This document shows positions 7,445 through 15,745 of a stretch of 64,000 bases of DNA, piece by piece (the first letter of the stretch is position 1; each line of letters opens with the position of its first letter). A program made the translations under genes and the position numbers. This DNA comes from Subtercola sp. PAMC28395 (GTDB lineage Bacteria; Actinomycetota; Actinomycetes; Actinomycetales; Microbacteriaceae), in assembly GCF_018889995.1 (NCBI RefSeq), contig NZ_CP076547.1:434001-498000 (forward strand), given 5' to 3'. The notes below the pieces were generated by a model. That model was not told where the DNA came from. It saw only the letters and a list, made by a program, of their open reading frames with translations, and searched no databases.

Positions 7445-8368
7445 CTACAGATCAGAACCCAGCAGGATCTGACCGGTGTCTGACGCGACGATGGAGACCG
7501 CCACGATGTCGGCCAGCTGGATGCTCGTGGTGGCGGTCGGCGTGACCTCGGTGCCGGGCCCCGCAGTCCAGGTCGCGACCTGCGTGCGTGTGCCATCGGC
7601 AGCGGTGACGACCATCGCGTACCCCCGCGAATACCCGCCCGCCTGCGGCAGGCTGGACTTCTGCCCAGAAGTCTCTTCAGGCGCGCGGGAGGCAGGGTTG
7701 CCAGCCGCCTGGCTGGCCTGGTCACTGTAGGTGCAGGTCCAGTCGATCCGGGTGCCCCACGGCAGCGGAGTGAACGAGGCCTCCGCGCTGAGCGGGCTCG
7801 GCTGAACGGAGACCAGCTGCACGTGCTCGGTGCTGGGCGACACGGGGAGTGCTGTTCCCGTCGAAGCATCGGGTAGTGCCGTTTCGGGCAGTGCCCTGCC
7901 GGGAGGTGACATGACGACCAGAAGAGTCACCACCCCTGCCGCAACGGCCACGGCCAGCCCCGCCGCAGCCCCGATTCGCAGGCGGGTCATCCTTCTGCGG
8001 CGACGTGCCCGCCCCAGAAGTCGTGGCAGCACGTCGACCGTTCCGACATCGATCGGGCCGACATCGACGGCTGTGGCATCGACCGCTGTGGAACCGGCGA
8101 TTTCGCCCTCATCGTGGATCTCGCCGCGCGTCTCGCCCGCAAGCGCTTCTTCGGCCGAGACCGACGCAAGCAACCCGGGAAGCCCGACGAGCTCACCGAC
8201 GCGCTCCCGGCAGGCCGGGCATCCGGTCAGATGCCTCTCGAAGAGCAGCCGTTCGCTCGGCGACAGCGCACCGAGAACGTAGGCTGCATCACTTTCGGCG
8301 TAGGGGTCTTCGGCGAAGTCGTACAGGTCGGGGCCCTCACGACCGCTGCCACCACCTGGCTCTGTCAT
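7445..8368 (-). CDS. Zinc-binding (ZAS) anti-sigma factor, RslA-like
   Basis: A 307-aa single-pass membrane protein. The cytosolic N terminus carries the ZAS motif H-x3-C-x2-C (His46, Cys50, Cys53 in RHLTGCPAC), which in relatives binds zinc and releases the sigma factor on oxidation. A transmembrane helix follows at about residues 127-150, then an external C-terminal domain of about 150 residues (WGTRIDWTCTYSD and a threonine-rich end). It overlaps the 3' end of the sigma gene by 4 bp, which indicates translational coupling and stoichiometric production. The layout is like SigL-RslA of mycobacteria. The external signal is unknown. Confidence 0.92.
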   Translation of the reverse strand: MTEPGGGSGREGPDLYDFAEDPYAESDAAYVLGALSPSERLLFERHLTGCPACRERVGELVGLPGLLASVSAEEALAGETRGEIHDEGEIAGSTAVDATAVDVGPIDVGTVDVLPRLLGRARRRRRMTRLRIGAAAGLAVAVAAGVVTLLVVMSPPGRALPETALPDASTGTALPVSPSTEHVQLVSVQPSPLSAEASFTPLPWGTRIDWTCTYSDQASQAAGNPASRAPEETSGQKSSLPQAGGYSRGYAMVVTAADGTRTQVATWTAGPGTEVTPTATTSIQLADIVAVSIVASDTGQILLGSDL

Positions 8369-8868
8369 CTGGTCACCCCCCGCTCCTGCAGCGCGAGCTT
8401 CACCGCACGCAGTCCGTAGTGCAGGCGTGACTTCACGGTGCCCTCTGGTATGCCGAGAAGCTGGCTCAGTTCGGCGATCGACTTCTGGCCGTAGTAGGCC
8501 TGCACCAGAACCTCACGGTGCTCCGCAGTGAGGTCGGTCAGGGCGTCGGCCACCAGCCAGGCCTGCAGCAGCTCGTCGGTGCGATCGGCACTCGCCCGTT
8601 CGGGCAGAACGTCGGTACCGATCTCGTTTCGCGACCGGGCGCTGCGGAATTCATCGATGACGAGATTGCGCGCTACCGTGAACAGCCATGCCTGCACTCC
8701 CGTGCCGGTGTTCTGGATGATCGCGGGGCTGCGCCACGCCCGAAACAGGGTCTCCTGCACCACGTCTTCTGCCCACGCCCTGTCGCCGGTCAGTCGAACG
8801 ACGAAACGGTAGAGCGCTGGGGCATGCTGGTCGTGGAGCGTGCGCAACAGCTCGGCCTGATCATCCAC
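8365..8868 (-). CDS. ECF RNA polymerase sigma factor, SigL-like
   Basis: A 167-aa sigma-70 ECF factor. Region 2 reads LYRFVVRLTGDRAWAEDVVQETLFRAW followed by FTVARNLVIDEFRS; region 4 has LTAEHREVLVQAYYGQKS and the helix-turn-helix GIPEGTVKSRLHYGLRA. The end, LQERGVTR, resembles the C terminus of mycobacterial SigL. GTG 8868 is the start, with GGAGG ten nt upstream. It is co-transcribed with the ZAS anti-sigma gene. A matching ECF promoter, TGAACT-N16-CGT, lies immediately upstream, and a second copy faces the divergent Rieske gene, so the factor probably drives its own operon and the Rieske pair. Confidence 0.95.
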   Translation of the reverse strand: MDDQAELLRTLHDQHAPALYRFVVRLTGDRAWAEDVVQETLFRAWRSPAIIQNTGTGVQAWLFTVARNLVIDEFRSARSRNEIGTDVLPERASADRTDELLQAWLVADALTDLTAEHREVLVQAYYGQKSIAELSQLLGIPEGTVKSRLHYGLRAVKLALQERGVTR

Positions 8869-8894
8869 GACTCTTCACACCTCCACCAGTACAT

Positions 8895-8919
8895 ACGAGA
8901 TGCCGGCCAAGAAAGTTCA
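8895..8919 (-). promoter_or_regulatory. ECF-type promoter of the sigma/anti-sigma operon
   Basis: Minus strand: TGAACT (8919-8914), 16-bp spacer, CGT (8897-8895). This equals the SigL-type consensus TGAAC-N16-CGT. Predicted start of transcription near 8888, giving a short leader with GGAGG. Confidence 0.75.
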
Positions 8920-8927
8920 CCCGGCGG

Positions 8928-8952
8928 TGAACCGAATGAGCCAGCGTTTCGT
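8928..8952 (+). promoter_or_regulatory. ECF-type promoter of the Rieske/DUF2231 genes
   Basis: Plus strand: TGAACC (8928-8933), 16-bp spacer, CGT (8950-8952). Same elements and spacing as the facing promoter of the sigma operon; only 8 bp separate the two -35 boxes. Confidence 0.78.
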
Positions 8953-8999
8953 AGGTACCAGTAGCAGTATGACAATTCCGCAGCCGAAGAAGGAGCCTC

Positions 9000-9455
9000 A
9001 TGTCTGAAAACACCCCCGTCACCCGCCGAGTTGTTCTCACAGCGGGGAGCGTCGGCATGCTCGGCGCGAGCGCGCTCGCCCTCTCGGCCTGCGCCCCCAC
9101 CACCTCGACCGGGGCGGCTGGCGGCACAGCTTCGACACCGGCAGCGTCGGCAGGTTCGGGGAGCGCCGGCGAGATCGCCAAGCTCGCCGATGTGCCGGTC
9201 GGCCAGGCGAAGAGCATCTCGTTCGGCGGGCAGGACATCCTGGTGGCCCAGCCCAGCGCCGGCAAGGTCGTCGCCTTCAGTTCGGTCTGCCCACACCAGG
9301 GCTGCGCCGTGGCGTTCGCGTCAAGTGACTTCGCGTGCCCCTGCCACGGCTCGACCTTCGACCTCGCGACGGGCAACGTCACCCACGGCCCCGCACAGAA
9401 GGGGCTCAGCGTCGTTGCGGTGAAGGTCGCCGGCGACGCCATCGTCGCCGGTTAG
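9000..9455 (+). CDS. Rieske [2Fe-2S] lipoprotein exported by Tat
   Basis: A 151-aa protein. The N terminus has the twin arginine (TRRVVLTAG, Arg9-Arg10) and a lipobox LSAC at Cys31, so it should be exported folded with its cluster and lipid-anchored outside the membrane. After a Ser/Ala/Gly linker, the Rieske fold carries CPHQGC and CPCHGS: both cluster ligand pairs plus the extra cysteines that form the stabilising disulfide of high-potential Rieske proteins. AAGGAG stands before ATG 9000. It is followed 9 bp later by a DUF2231 membrane protein, a likely electron partner. Not part of a cytochrome bc operon. Predicted to be controlled by the divergent ECF sigma factor. Confidence 0.93.
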   Translation: MSENTPVTRRVVLTAGSVGMLGASALALSACAPTTSTGAAGGTASTPAASAGSGSAGEIAKLADVPVGQAKSISFGGQDILVAQPSAGKVVAFSSVCPHQGCAVAFASSDFACPCHGSTFDLATGNVTHGPAQKGLSVVAVKVAGDAIVAG

Positions 9456-9464
9456 AGTACCTTC

Positions 9465-10082
9465 ATGCTGCCCTACGAGATCAACGGTCTCCCCCTCCAC
9501 ATCCTGCTCGTGCACGTGGTGGTCATCGTGGTGCCCCTCGGCGCCATCATGACCTTTCTCGGGGCAGTGTGGCCGGCATTCCGGCGCAAGCTGACATTCA
9601 TCACCCCGCTGGTGACCTTCGTCGGGCTCGCGAGCGTGCCGCTTGCCACCAATGCCGGTGAGTGGCTGCTCGCCCGGGTGAACCCCACGCCGCTCATCAC
9701 CGCGCATGCCGCCATCGGCGACACCCTCGTACCCTGGGCATTCGGCCAGTTCGTTCTGGCGACCGCGATCTGGGTCTGGTATCGCTCATTCGCCGCCCCT
9801 CCCAGCCAGCCGGAGCCCCCGACGCGCAACCTCGCCGTACCTGACGAGCGCGACCCGTTCGTGGTCGCCGAAACGACGCCTGCCGACTCTTCACCCCGTG
9901 CAGCGCGGCCCGCAGGCCGATTCGCCGGCCGGGTGAGCCGGCGGGCATCACTGGTGGTCTCGGTCGTGTTCATGGTGCTCGCACTCGCGCTCGGCACGGC
10001 GACGACGATCAGGGTCGTGCAGATCGGCGAGTCGGGTGCGGCGGCCATCTGGACGGGCTCGTTCAGCGAGACACCGAAGTAG
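9465..10082 (+). CDS. DUF2231-family four-helix membrane protein
   Basis: A 205-aa protein beginning MLPYEINGLPLHILLVHVVV, the DUF2231 pattern of an N-terminal 'GLPLHPLLVH' helix, followed by three more membrane helices (two before residue 120, one near the C terminus after a charged loop rich in Pro and Arg). Conserved histidines in helices (LHILLVH, ITAHAAIGD) could ligate haem, which is inference. In other actinobacteria DUF2231 domains are found near or fused to Rieske domains, as far as I recall, which supports a joint redox role with the upstream gene. Spacing of 9 bp suggests co-transcription. Confidence 0.85.
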   Translation: MLPYEINGLPLHILLVHVVVIVVPLGAIMTFLGAVWPAFRRKLTFITPLVTFVGLASVPLATNAGEWLLARVNPTPLITAHAAIGDTLVPWAFGQFVLATAIWVWYRSFAAPPSQPEPPTRNLAVPDERDPFVVAETTPADSSPRAARPAGRFAGRVSRRASLVVSVVFMVLALALGTATTIRVVQIGESGAAAIWTGSFSETPK

Positions 10083-10098
10083 AGGTGACGCCGAGGGC

Positions 10099-11061
10099 TC
10101 ACGCCGAGTGGGTCGCCGCCTCCCAGCCGGAGGAGATCATGTCGCGGAGAGTGTGGCGGGGCGCCCAGTCGACATCGCGCGATGCCAGCTCGCCTGAAGC
10201 GACAATGCGTGCCGGGTCACCCGGTCGGGCGGGCATGACCTCGGGAGTGAAGGCGATGCCGGTCACTCCAGCCATCTCGGTCATGATCTCGCGAACAGAG
10301 CTGCCCGACCCGCTGCCGAGGTTGTAGGCACGCTCGAGGGGCACACCGGCATCGAGCTTGCGTGCGGCAGCGACATGCGCCGCGGCGACATCGGCGACGT
10401 GCACATAGTCGCGAACACAGGTTCCGTCGGGGGTGGGATAGGTGTCACCGAAGATCTTCGGGGTCTCGCCCGCGAGAAGCGCCCTAAAGACCAGCGGGAA
10501 GAGGTTGTGCGGGCTGGTGTCGCTGACCGTCGGCGTTGCCGAACCGACGACGTTGAAGTACCGCAGGCTGGTGTGCCGGAGGCCGGTCGCCCTGGCCTGG
10601 TCGGCGATCATCCACTCGCCGATGAGCTTGGTCTCGCCATACGGCGATTCGGGGTTCGTTGCGGTCTCCTCGGTCACGAAGGCGACCGGGGTGTTTCCGT
10701 AGACCGCGGCACTCGAGGAGAACACGATCGATTCGACACCGGTGGCCGCCATCGCCTCGAGCAGGTTGACCGTGGCGGTGACGTTCTGCGTGTAGGTGTG
10801 CAACGGGCGCGTCACCGACACACCGGCGTACTTGAAGCCGGCCAGGTGAACGACGCCGCTCACCTGGTGCCGCGCGAAGACCTGGTCGACGAAGGCCCGA
10901 TCGACGAGCGAACCCTGCTCGAGCACTGCGCCCTCAGGCACGAATTCTGTGCGACCGCTCGAGAGGTCATCGATGACGACAACGTCGATACCGTTCTCGA
11001 GAAACGCCCGAGCGACGTGCGAGCCGATGTAGCCGGCCCCTCCGGTGACGATCCAGGTCAT
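10099..11061 (-). CDS. galE: UDP-glucose 4-epimerase
   Basis: This 320-aa extended short-chain dehydrogenase interconverts UDP-galactose and UDP-glucose in the Leloir pathway. The NAD site is TGGAGYIGSHVA at the N terminus; the catalytic triad is Ser/Tyr-x3-Lys, seen as FSSSAAVYG and SPYGETK; the sugar-nucleotide region contains RYFNVVGS and the C-terminal RAYNLGSGSG. Length is usual. It overlaps the start of nothing downstream but shares 4 bp with the end of galK, so the order galT-galK-galE on the minus strand is one operon. Confidence 0.97.
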   Translation of the reverse strand: MTWIVTGGAGYIGSHVARAFLENGIDVVVIDDLSSGRTEFVPEGAVLEQGSLVDRAFVDQVFARHQVSGVVHLAGFKYAGVSVTRPLHTYTQNVTATVNLLEAMAATGVESIVFSSSAAVYGNTPVAFVTEETATNPESPYGETKLIGEWMIADQARATGLRHTSLRYFNVVGSATPTVSDTSPHNLFPLVFRALLAGETPKIFGDTYPTPDGTCVRDYVHVADVAAAHVAAARKLDAGVPLERAYNLGSGSGSSVREIMTEMAGVTGIAFTPEVMPARPGDPARIVASGELASRDVDWAPRHTLRDMISSGWEAATHSA

Positions 11062-12329
11062 TCGGATGCTCCCTCTCCAGTTGACGCGTGGGCTCCGGTC
11101 ATGGTCGCACCCTCAGAGGGCTGCACGATGAACAGGTCGGGCCGGGCGAACCCCTCTGCCCGGAATGCTTCGAGAATATCGGCTTCGAGAGATTCACGGA
11201 GCGTGCGGGGAATGAGTGCGAGCGCTGATCCGCCGAAACCGCCGCCGGTCATCCGGGCGCCGATCGCCCCGGAGCGCTGCGAGACCTCCACCGCCAGGTT
11301 CAGCTCGGCGACCGAGATCTCGAAGTCGTCGCGCATCGAGACGTGTGAGGCGTCCAGAAGCGCCCCGATCGCCTGGGGGCCCTCTGTGCGCAGAAGCCTC
11401 GCCGTCTCCTGCACCCGTTCGTTCTCTGTGACAATGTGCCGGGCCCTGCGAAAGGTGACCTCGTCGAGCGCCTCGCGCATGCGCGGCAGGTCTGCCGGGG
11501 TCAGCTCCCTGAGCGAGTGCACGCCCATCGTCGCCGCTGCGAGCTCGCAGGATGCCCGGCGATCCGCATAGCCACCCGTCGCATGATCGTGGCTGACCTT
11601 GGTGTCGATCACGAGGATCTCGAAGTCGTTCGCGGCGAGCCCGAGCGGAATCGTGGCCGTCTGCATGCTGCGGCAGTCGAGGAAGACCGCTGCGTCGGCG
11701 TGACCGAGCATCGAGGCGGACTGGTCCATGATTCCTGTGGGAGCACCGACGGCCTGGTTCTCGGCGATCTGCCCGATGCGTGCGAGCCTGGCCGGCGCCT
11801 CACTCAACTGCCAGAACTCATTGAGGGCAACCGCTGTGGCGCATTCGATCGCAGCAGACGACGAGAGCCCTGCGCCGATCGGCACCTCGGAGTGGATGTG
11901 CAGCGAGAACCCCGGCAGCGATTCGGGCGTGCGGGGCTTCTGCCCCTCGACCGCCGCCGAAAGCAGGGCCCACGCCACGCCCAGCGGGTACGCCGACCAC
12001 CCGGCAAGCACGCCGGGTGAGAGTTCGGTGAGCGCACACTCGACGATGTCGTCTGAGAACGTCGACGAGACGCGGGCCAGCCCGTCAGCACGGGCCGCAA
12101 GCGCCACATACGCCCTCCGATCGATGGCGAACGGCAGCACGAAGCCCTCGTTGTAGTCGGTGTGCTCACCGATCAGGTTCACTCTGCCCGGCGCGGACCA
12201 GACGCCGTCGGCCGGCTGGCCGTGGAGGCGCTCGAACTCGGTTGTCAGCGCGGCGGTCGTCTGCGCCGCGATTGTCTGCGCGTCGCTGGTCTGCTCAGCA
12301 TCACGATTCGGGTCGATGGGGTCACTCAT
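11058..12329 (-). CDS. galK: Galactokinase
   Basis: A GHMP kinase of 423 aa that phosphorylates galactose at C1. Signatures: GRVNLIGEHTDYNEGFVLPFAI (galactokinase motif, read here in two parts GRVNLIGEHTDY and NEGFVLPFAID), the ATP loop GAGLSSSAAIECA, and the C-terminal RMTGGGFGGSALAL. ATG 12329 is chosen; a longer frame to 12383 would overlap galT by far more. It overlaps galT by 8 bp upstream and galE by 4 bp downstream, so translation of the three Leloir genes is coupled. Confidence 0.96.
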   Translation of the reverse strand: MSDPIDPNRDAEQTSDAQTIAAQTTAALTTEFERLHGQPADGVWSAPGRVNLIGEHTDYNEGFVLPFAIDRRAYVALAARADGLARVSSTFSDDIVECALTELSPGVLAGWSAYPLGVAWALLSAAVEGQKPRTPESLPGFSLHIHSEVPIGAGLSSSAAIECATAVALNEFWQLSEAPARLARIGQIAENQAVGAPTGIMDQSASMLGHADAAVFLDCRSMQTATIPLGLAANDFEILVIDTKVSHDHATGGYADRRASCELAAATMGVHSLRELTPADLPRMREALDEVTFRRARHIVTENERVQETARLLRTEGPQAIGALLDASHVSMRDDFEISVAELNLAVEVSQRSGAIGARMTGGGFGGSALALIPRTLRESLEADILEAFRAEGFARPDLFIVQPSEGATMTGAHASTGEGASE

Positions 12330-13503
12330 GGGCGGCAAAACTCTCTCGAAGGTTGTGGGCGGTGACCTCGGGGCGCACGTCACCGATGAACGCCCCCATG
12401 GCCGATTCGGAGCCGGCCAGGAACTTGAGGCGGTCTGCGGCGCGACGCGGCGAGGTGATCTGCATCATGAGGCGGATGTCATCGCGATGCGAACTCACCG
12501 GGGCCTGGTGCCACCCCGCGATGTAGGGCGTCGGCGTGTCGTAGAGACCATCGAAAGCGCGCAGAACGCGCGGGTACAGCACAGCGAGCTCGTCACGTTC
12601 GGCCGGAGTGGTCGACGCGAGGTCGGGAATCTGGCGGTGCGGCAGAATATGCACTTCGATCGGCCAGCGTGCGGCGAAGGGAACGAAGGCGCTCCAGTGC
12701 TCGCCCTGCACGATCATCCGGTCGCCTGCCTGCTCGCTGGCCAGAATGTCGGCGAAGAGCGTCGGGCCGTAGTCGTCGATCGAGGCGATGAGCCTTTGCG
12801 TGCGAGGCGAGACGAACGGGTACGAGTAGATCTGGCCGTGCGGGTGGTGCAGCGTGACTCCCACCTGCTCACCGCGGTTCTCGAAGGGGAAGACCTGCTC
12901 GATGCCCGGCATGGCCTGCAGTACGGCGGTGCGGTCGGCCCAGGCCTCGATCACCGTTCGGGCGCGCGACGTCGGCAACGACCCGAAAGAGCCCTCGCGC
13001 TCGGGGCTGAAGCACACGACCTCGCAGCGGCCGATGGATGCCCGGCTCTTGCCGAGCCCGATCGAGTGGTCGTCTCGCACGGGTGCCTCGCCCGCGCCGA
13101 GAAGCTCGGGCCCGAACGACGGCGAGCGGTTCTCGAACACCGCGACGTCGTAGAGGCTCGGCACCTCCGACGGGTTGTCGGGGGCCTGGGGTGCGAGAGG
13201 ATCGAGGTTCGCCGGCGGGAGGAAGACGCGATTGTTGCGGGCGGCGGCAATGGAGATCCACTCCCCCGTCAGCGCGTCCTGGCGCATCTCCGCGACGGGT
13301 GGGCGCGGGTCGAGCAGGCGTTCGTCGGCAGCTCGCTCAGGCGGGAGAAGCGTGTCGGCGTCGTCGTAGTAGATGAGTTCCCGGCCGTCGGCGAGGGAAT
13401 ACGGGCGTTTGACGATGGGCGAACCATCCACCATCGAGAGTCTTTCGACCTCACCGGCGGGAGGGCCGGGGAGATTCTCGTCTGAGCCGCGCAAATGAGC
13501 CAC
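12322..13503 (-). CDS. galT: Galactose-1-phosphate uridylyltransferase
   Basis: The 393-aa protein swaps UMP between UDP-glucose and galactose-1-phosphate. The histidine triad motif is seen as HHPHGQIYSYPF, with the nucleophilic His; the MRQDALTGEWISIAA and NRSPSF segments are family features. The start is uncertain: GTG 13503 is the longest, while ATG 13434 opens where homology to other GalT proteins begins (SPIVKRPYSLADGRELIYYDD region). First gene of galTKE; only 29 bp separate GTG 13503 from the divergent deoR-type regulator, so the promoter region overlaps the regulator's 5' end. Confidence 0.95.
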   Translation of the reverse strand: MAHLRGSDENLPGPPAGEVERLSMVDGSPIVKRPYSLADGRELIYYDDADTLLPPERAADERLLDPRPPVAEMRQDALTGEWISIAAARNNRVFLPPANLDPLAPQAPDNPSEVPSLYDVAVFENRSPSFGPELLGAGEAPVRDDHSIGLGKSRASIGRCEVVCFSPEREGSFGSLPTSRARTVIEAWADRTAVLQAMPGIEQVFPFENRGEQVGVTLHHPHGQIYSYPFVSPRTQRLIASIDDYGPTLFADILASEQAGDRMIVQGEHWSAFVPFAARWPIEVHILPHRQIPDLASTTPAERDELAVLYPRVLRAFDGLYDTPTPYIAGWHQAPVSSHRDDIRLMMQITSPRRAADRLKFLAGSESAMGAFIGDVRPEVTAHNLRESFAAHE

Positions 13504-13504
13504 A

Positions 13505-13520
13505 CTTTCGTTTTCGCAAA
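13505..13520. promoter_or_regulatory. Possible DeoR half-site cluster CTTTCGTTTTCGCAAA
   Basis: CTTTCG-type repeats (TTTCG, TTTCG) precede the regulator; a related imperfect palindrome CTTTCGAAATCTAAAG occurs at 13536-13551. DeoR/GlpR proteins often bind such TTTCG repeats. Confidence 0.4.
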
Positions 13521-13526
13521 TACAAT
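13521..13526 (+). promoter_or_regulatory. -10 box TACAAT of a leaderless promoter (DeoR regulator)
   Basis: TACAAT is 6 nt before ATG 13533, so the mRNA should start at the AUG. Confidence 0.55.
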
Positions 13527-13527
13527 T

Positions 13528-13564
13528 GCAGAATGCTTTCGAAATCTAAAGTACAGCATTCTGC
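13528..13564. repeat. Perfect 9-bp inverted repeat across the regulator start codon
   Basis: GCAGAATGC (13528-13536) and GCATTCTGC (13556-13564) are exact inverse complements 19 bp apart; the left arm contains the ATG. Inside lies CTTT...AAAG. It may be an operator for the gal regulator or, in RNA, a hairpin at the 5' end. Confidence 0.6.
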
Positions 13565-14399
13565 GGTGGCTCGTCGAGAACAGATGCTCGCGGTGATCGA
13601 CGAGCGCGGATTCGCCAGAGTCGGCGAACTCAGCGACACCTTCGGGGTGTCTGACGTGACGATTCGAACCGACCTCGACGCCCTCGACGCGCAGCAGGCG
13701 ATTCGCCGGGTGCACGGTGGCGCGGTCATCCGTCAGCGCCAGCTCGTGCAGGAGCCGAGCTTCGAACAGGCCATCGAGGCTGCTGCTGCCGACAAACAGC
13801 TCATCGGCGAACTGGCGGCCAGTCTGGTGCGCACGGGCCAGAGCGTTCTGCTCGACGTGGGTTCTACGGCCCTGGCGGTAGCTCATGCGCTCGTCGCTCG
13901 GCCAGACCTCAGCGACGTTGTGATCATCACGAACGGGCTCAGCATTGCGCTCGCGCTCGAGCCGGCCATCCCGCGCTTCACGGTCATCGTCACCGGAGGC
14001 ACTCTGCGGCCCCTGCAGCACTCGCTGGTAGAGCCTCTGGTCTCACCGGTTCTGAGTGGCCTGCACGTCGATCTCGCCTTCATCGGGTGCAACGGCGTCG
14101 ATGCCGAGCAGGGCGTGACCAACGTGAACCTGCCGGAGGCCCAGGTCAAGCGCCGCATGCTCGAATCGGCCGCCCGGGCCGTCATCGTCGCCGATGTGAG
14201 CAAGCTCGGCCAGGTGCACCTCGGTACGATCGGTGACGTCGCAGAGTTCGACGCCCTCATCACCGGCGCACCCACCCCGGGGACTCTGGCCGTCGAGGGC
14301 GTTGCACTGTCGGGCACCGAAATGGATGACAGGCTCGCCAGCCTCGGAACGGCCGGGTTGCTCCTCATCACCGACGCGGAGAGCGCCGCTCGATTCTGA
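13533..14399 (+). CDS. DeoR/GlpR-family transcriptional repressor (probable gal regulator)
   Basis: A 288-aa regulator. The N-terminal winged helix-turn-helix reads RVGELSDTFGVSDVTIRTDL and ends with the DeoR signature RRVHGGAV; the C-terminal sugar-phosphate sensor domain carries the conserved IGCNGVD segment. These proteins usually repress sugar genes until a phosphorylated sugar binds. Its position, divergent from galTKE with overlapping control regions, makes it the likely galactose regulator. It appears leaderless: TACAAT 6 nt before ATG 13533. A perfect inverted repeat covers its start codon, suggesting autoregulation. Confidence 0.93.
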   Translation: MLSKSKVQHSAVARREQMLAVIDERGFARVGELSDTFGVSDVTIRTDLDALDAQQAIRRVHGGAVIRQRQLVQEPSFEQAIEAAAADKQLIGELAASLVRTGQSVLLDVGSTALAVAHALVARPDLSDVVIITNGLSIALALEPAIPRFTVIVTGGTLRPLQHSLVEPLVSPVLSGLHVDLAFIGCNGVDAEQGVTNVNLPEAQVKRRMLESAARAVIVADVSKLGQVHLGTIGDVAEFDALITGAPTPGTLAVEGVALSGTEMDDRLASLGTAGLLLITDAESAARF

Positions 14400-14464
14400 C
14401 AACTGATTCACACGGGCCCCTTCACAACAGAGCCCTCACACCAGGCTGCCAGAAGGGCTGCGGG

Positions 14465-14470
14465 TATGAT
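14465..14470 (+). promoter_or_regulatory. -10 box TATGAT of a leaderless promoter (LCP gene)
   Basis: TATGAT lies 6 nt before ATG 14477; no Shine-Dalgarno sequence is visible. Confidence 0.6.
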
Positions 14471-14476
14471 GCTCCA

Positions 14477-15703
14477 ATGGCTCCACCGATCAAGCACGCA
14501 GAACGGGGCCGCCTCGGCGCCGCCAGCACTCTCGTGAAGTTTTTGGCGATTGCTGTCGCAGTCGTTCTCGTCAGTGGCGCTTCTGTTGCTGCCATCGCCG
14601 TGACCAGCATCGCCACGCAGGTCTCGGCGAACTCGATCGACATCGGGGGCAGCTCGGGCGCCCCCGCCGAAGCACACGTCGGTGCGTTCGTCGGCGGGTT
14701 CAACGTACTGATCGTGGGAACAGACAACGACGCCAGCCAGGGCAATTCCTTCGGTGAGCGCGACGCCACCCTCAACGACGTGAACATTCTGCTGCACGTG
14801 TCTGCCGACCAGAAGAGCGGGGTCGTGGTCAGCTTTCCGCGGGACCTGATCGTCGATCATCCGGCCTGCACAGACCCCAGTACCGGCACCGCTTACGACG
14901 CGACCTACAACGAAGCACTCAACACGGGGTATGAACGCGGCGGGCTGGCCTGTATCAAGACCACGATCGAGAATCTCACCGGTCTGACCATCCCGTACGC
15001 GGGGCTCATCTCGTTCAACGGCGTGATTGAGATGACGAATGCCGTCGGCGGGGTGCCAGTGTGTCTCGCAGAACCCATCAAAGACACCGACTCGGGCCTC
15101 GACCTGCCGGCCGGAACGAACACGATCTCCGGCGGAACAGCGCTGGCGTTCCTGCGCACCCGGCACGGCGTCGGCGACGGCAGCGACCTGGCCCGTATCT
15201 CGTCGCAGCAGCAGTACCTCTCCTCGCTCGTGCGTACGCTGAAGAGCGCGAACACCCTCACCGACGTGACCAAGCTCTATGGGCTGGCGCAGGCGGCGGC
15301 CCAGAACATCAAGCTCTCGACCACATTGGCGAGCCTCGATTCGATGGTGTCGCTGGCGCTGGCGCTGAAAGACGTCGACCTCGCCAAGCTCGTCTTCGTG
15401 CAGTACCCGGGAACGACCGGCGATGCCGATTACCCCGGCAAGGTCGTGCCGACGACCGACGTCGCCGACGAGCTGTTCGCGAAGATCAAGGCCGATGAGC
15501 CGTTCACGCTCAATGCGGACTCGACAGGACCCGGGTCCTCTGTTGTGTCGACCCCGGTCCAGACAGACACACCGCTGCCCACTGCGACCGAAACGCCGGG
15601 AGCCTCAGGTGTACCCACCCCGGCTCCCACGAGCAACGTCATCGATGGGGTCACGGGCCAGACGGCCGCCGAACAGACCTGCGCGAACGCCTTCGGCAAC
15701 TGA
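14477..15703 (+). CDS. LytR-CpsA-Psr (LCP) family cell-wall glycopolymer ligase
   Basis: A 408-aa membrane-anchored protein: a short cytosolic start, one transmembrane helix at about residues 17-45, then the extracellular LCP catalytic domain. LCP hallmarks are IVGTDNDA, a RDATLNDVNILLHV strand and VSFPRDLIVDHP with the phosphate-binding Arg-Asp; an FLRTRHGVGDGSDLAR segment with further arginines follows. LCP enzymes attach teichoic-acid-like or arabinogalactan polymers to peptidoglycan from polyprenyl-linked precursors. The last 60 residues are a Thr/Pro-rich tail ending in EQTCANAFGN. It looks like a stand-alone gene with a leaderless promoter. Confidence 0.94.
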   Translation: MAPPIKHAERGRLGAASTLVKFLAIAVAVVLVSGASVAAIAVTSIATQVSANSIDIGGSSGAPAEAHVGAFVGGFNVLIVGTDNDASQGNSFGERDATLNDVNILLHVSADQKSGVVVSFPRDLIVDHPACTDPSTGTAYDATYNEALNTGYERGGLACIKTTIENLTGLTIPYAGLISFNGVIEMTNAVGGVPVCLAEPIKDTDSGLDLPAGTNTISGGTALAFLRTRHGVGDGSDLARISSQQQYLSSLVRTLKSANTLTDVTKLYGLAQAAAQNIKLSTTLASLDSMVSLALALKDVDLAKLVFVQYPGTTGDADYPGKVVPTTDVADELFAKIKADEPFTLNADSTGPGSSVVSTPVQTDTPLPTATETPGASGVPTPAPTSNVIDGVTGQTAAEQTCANAFGN

Positions 15704-15745
15704 CACGCCGCGCGATCGTGCCGGGCGCGCGACGGGGCGGGGGCC

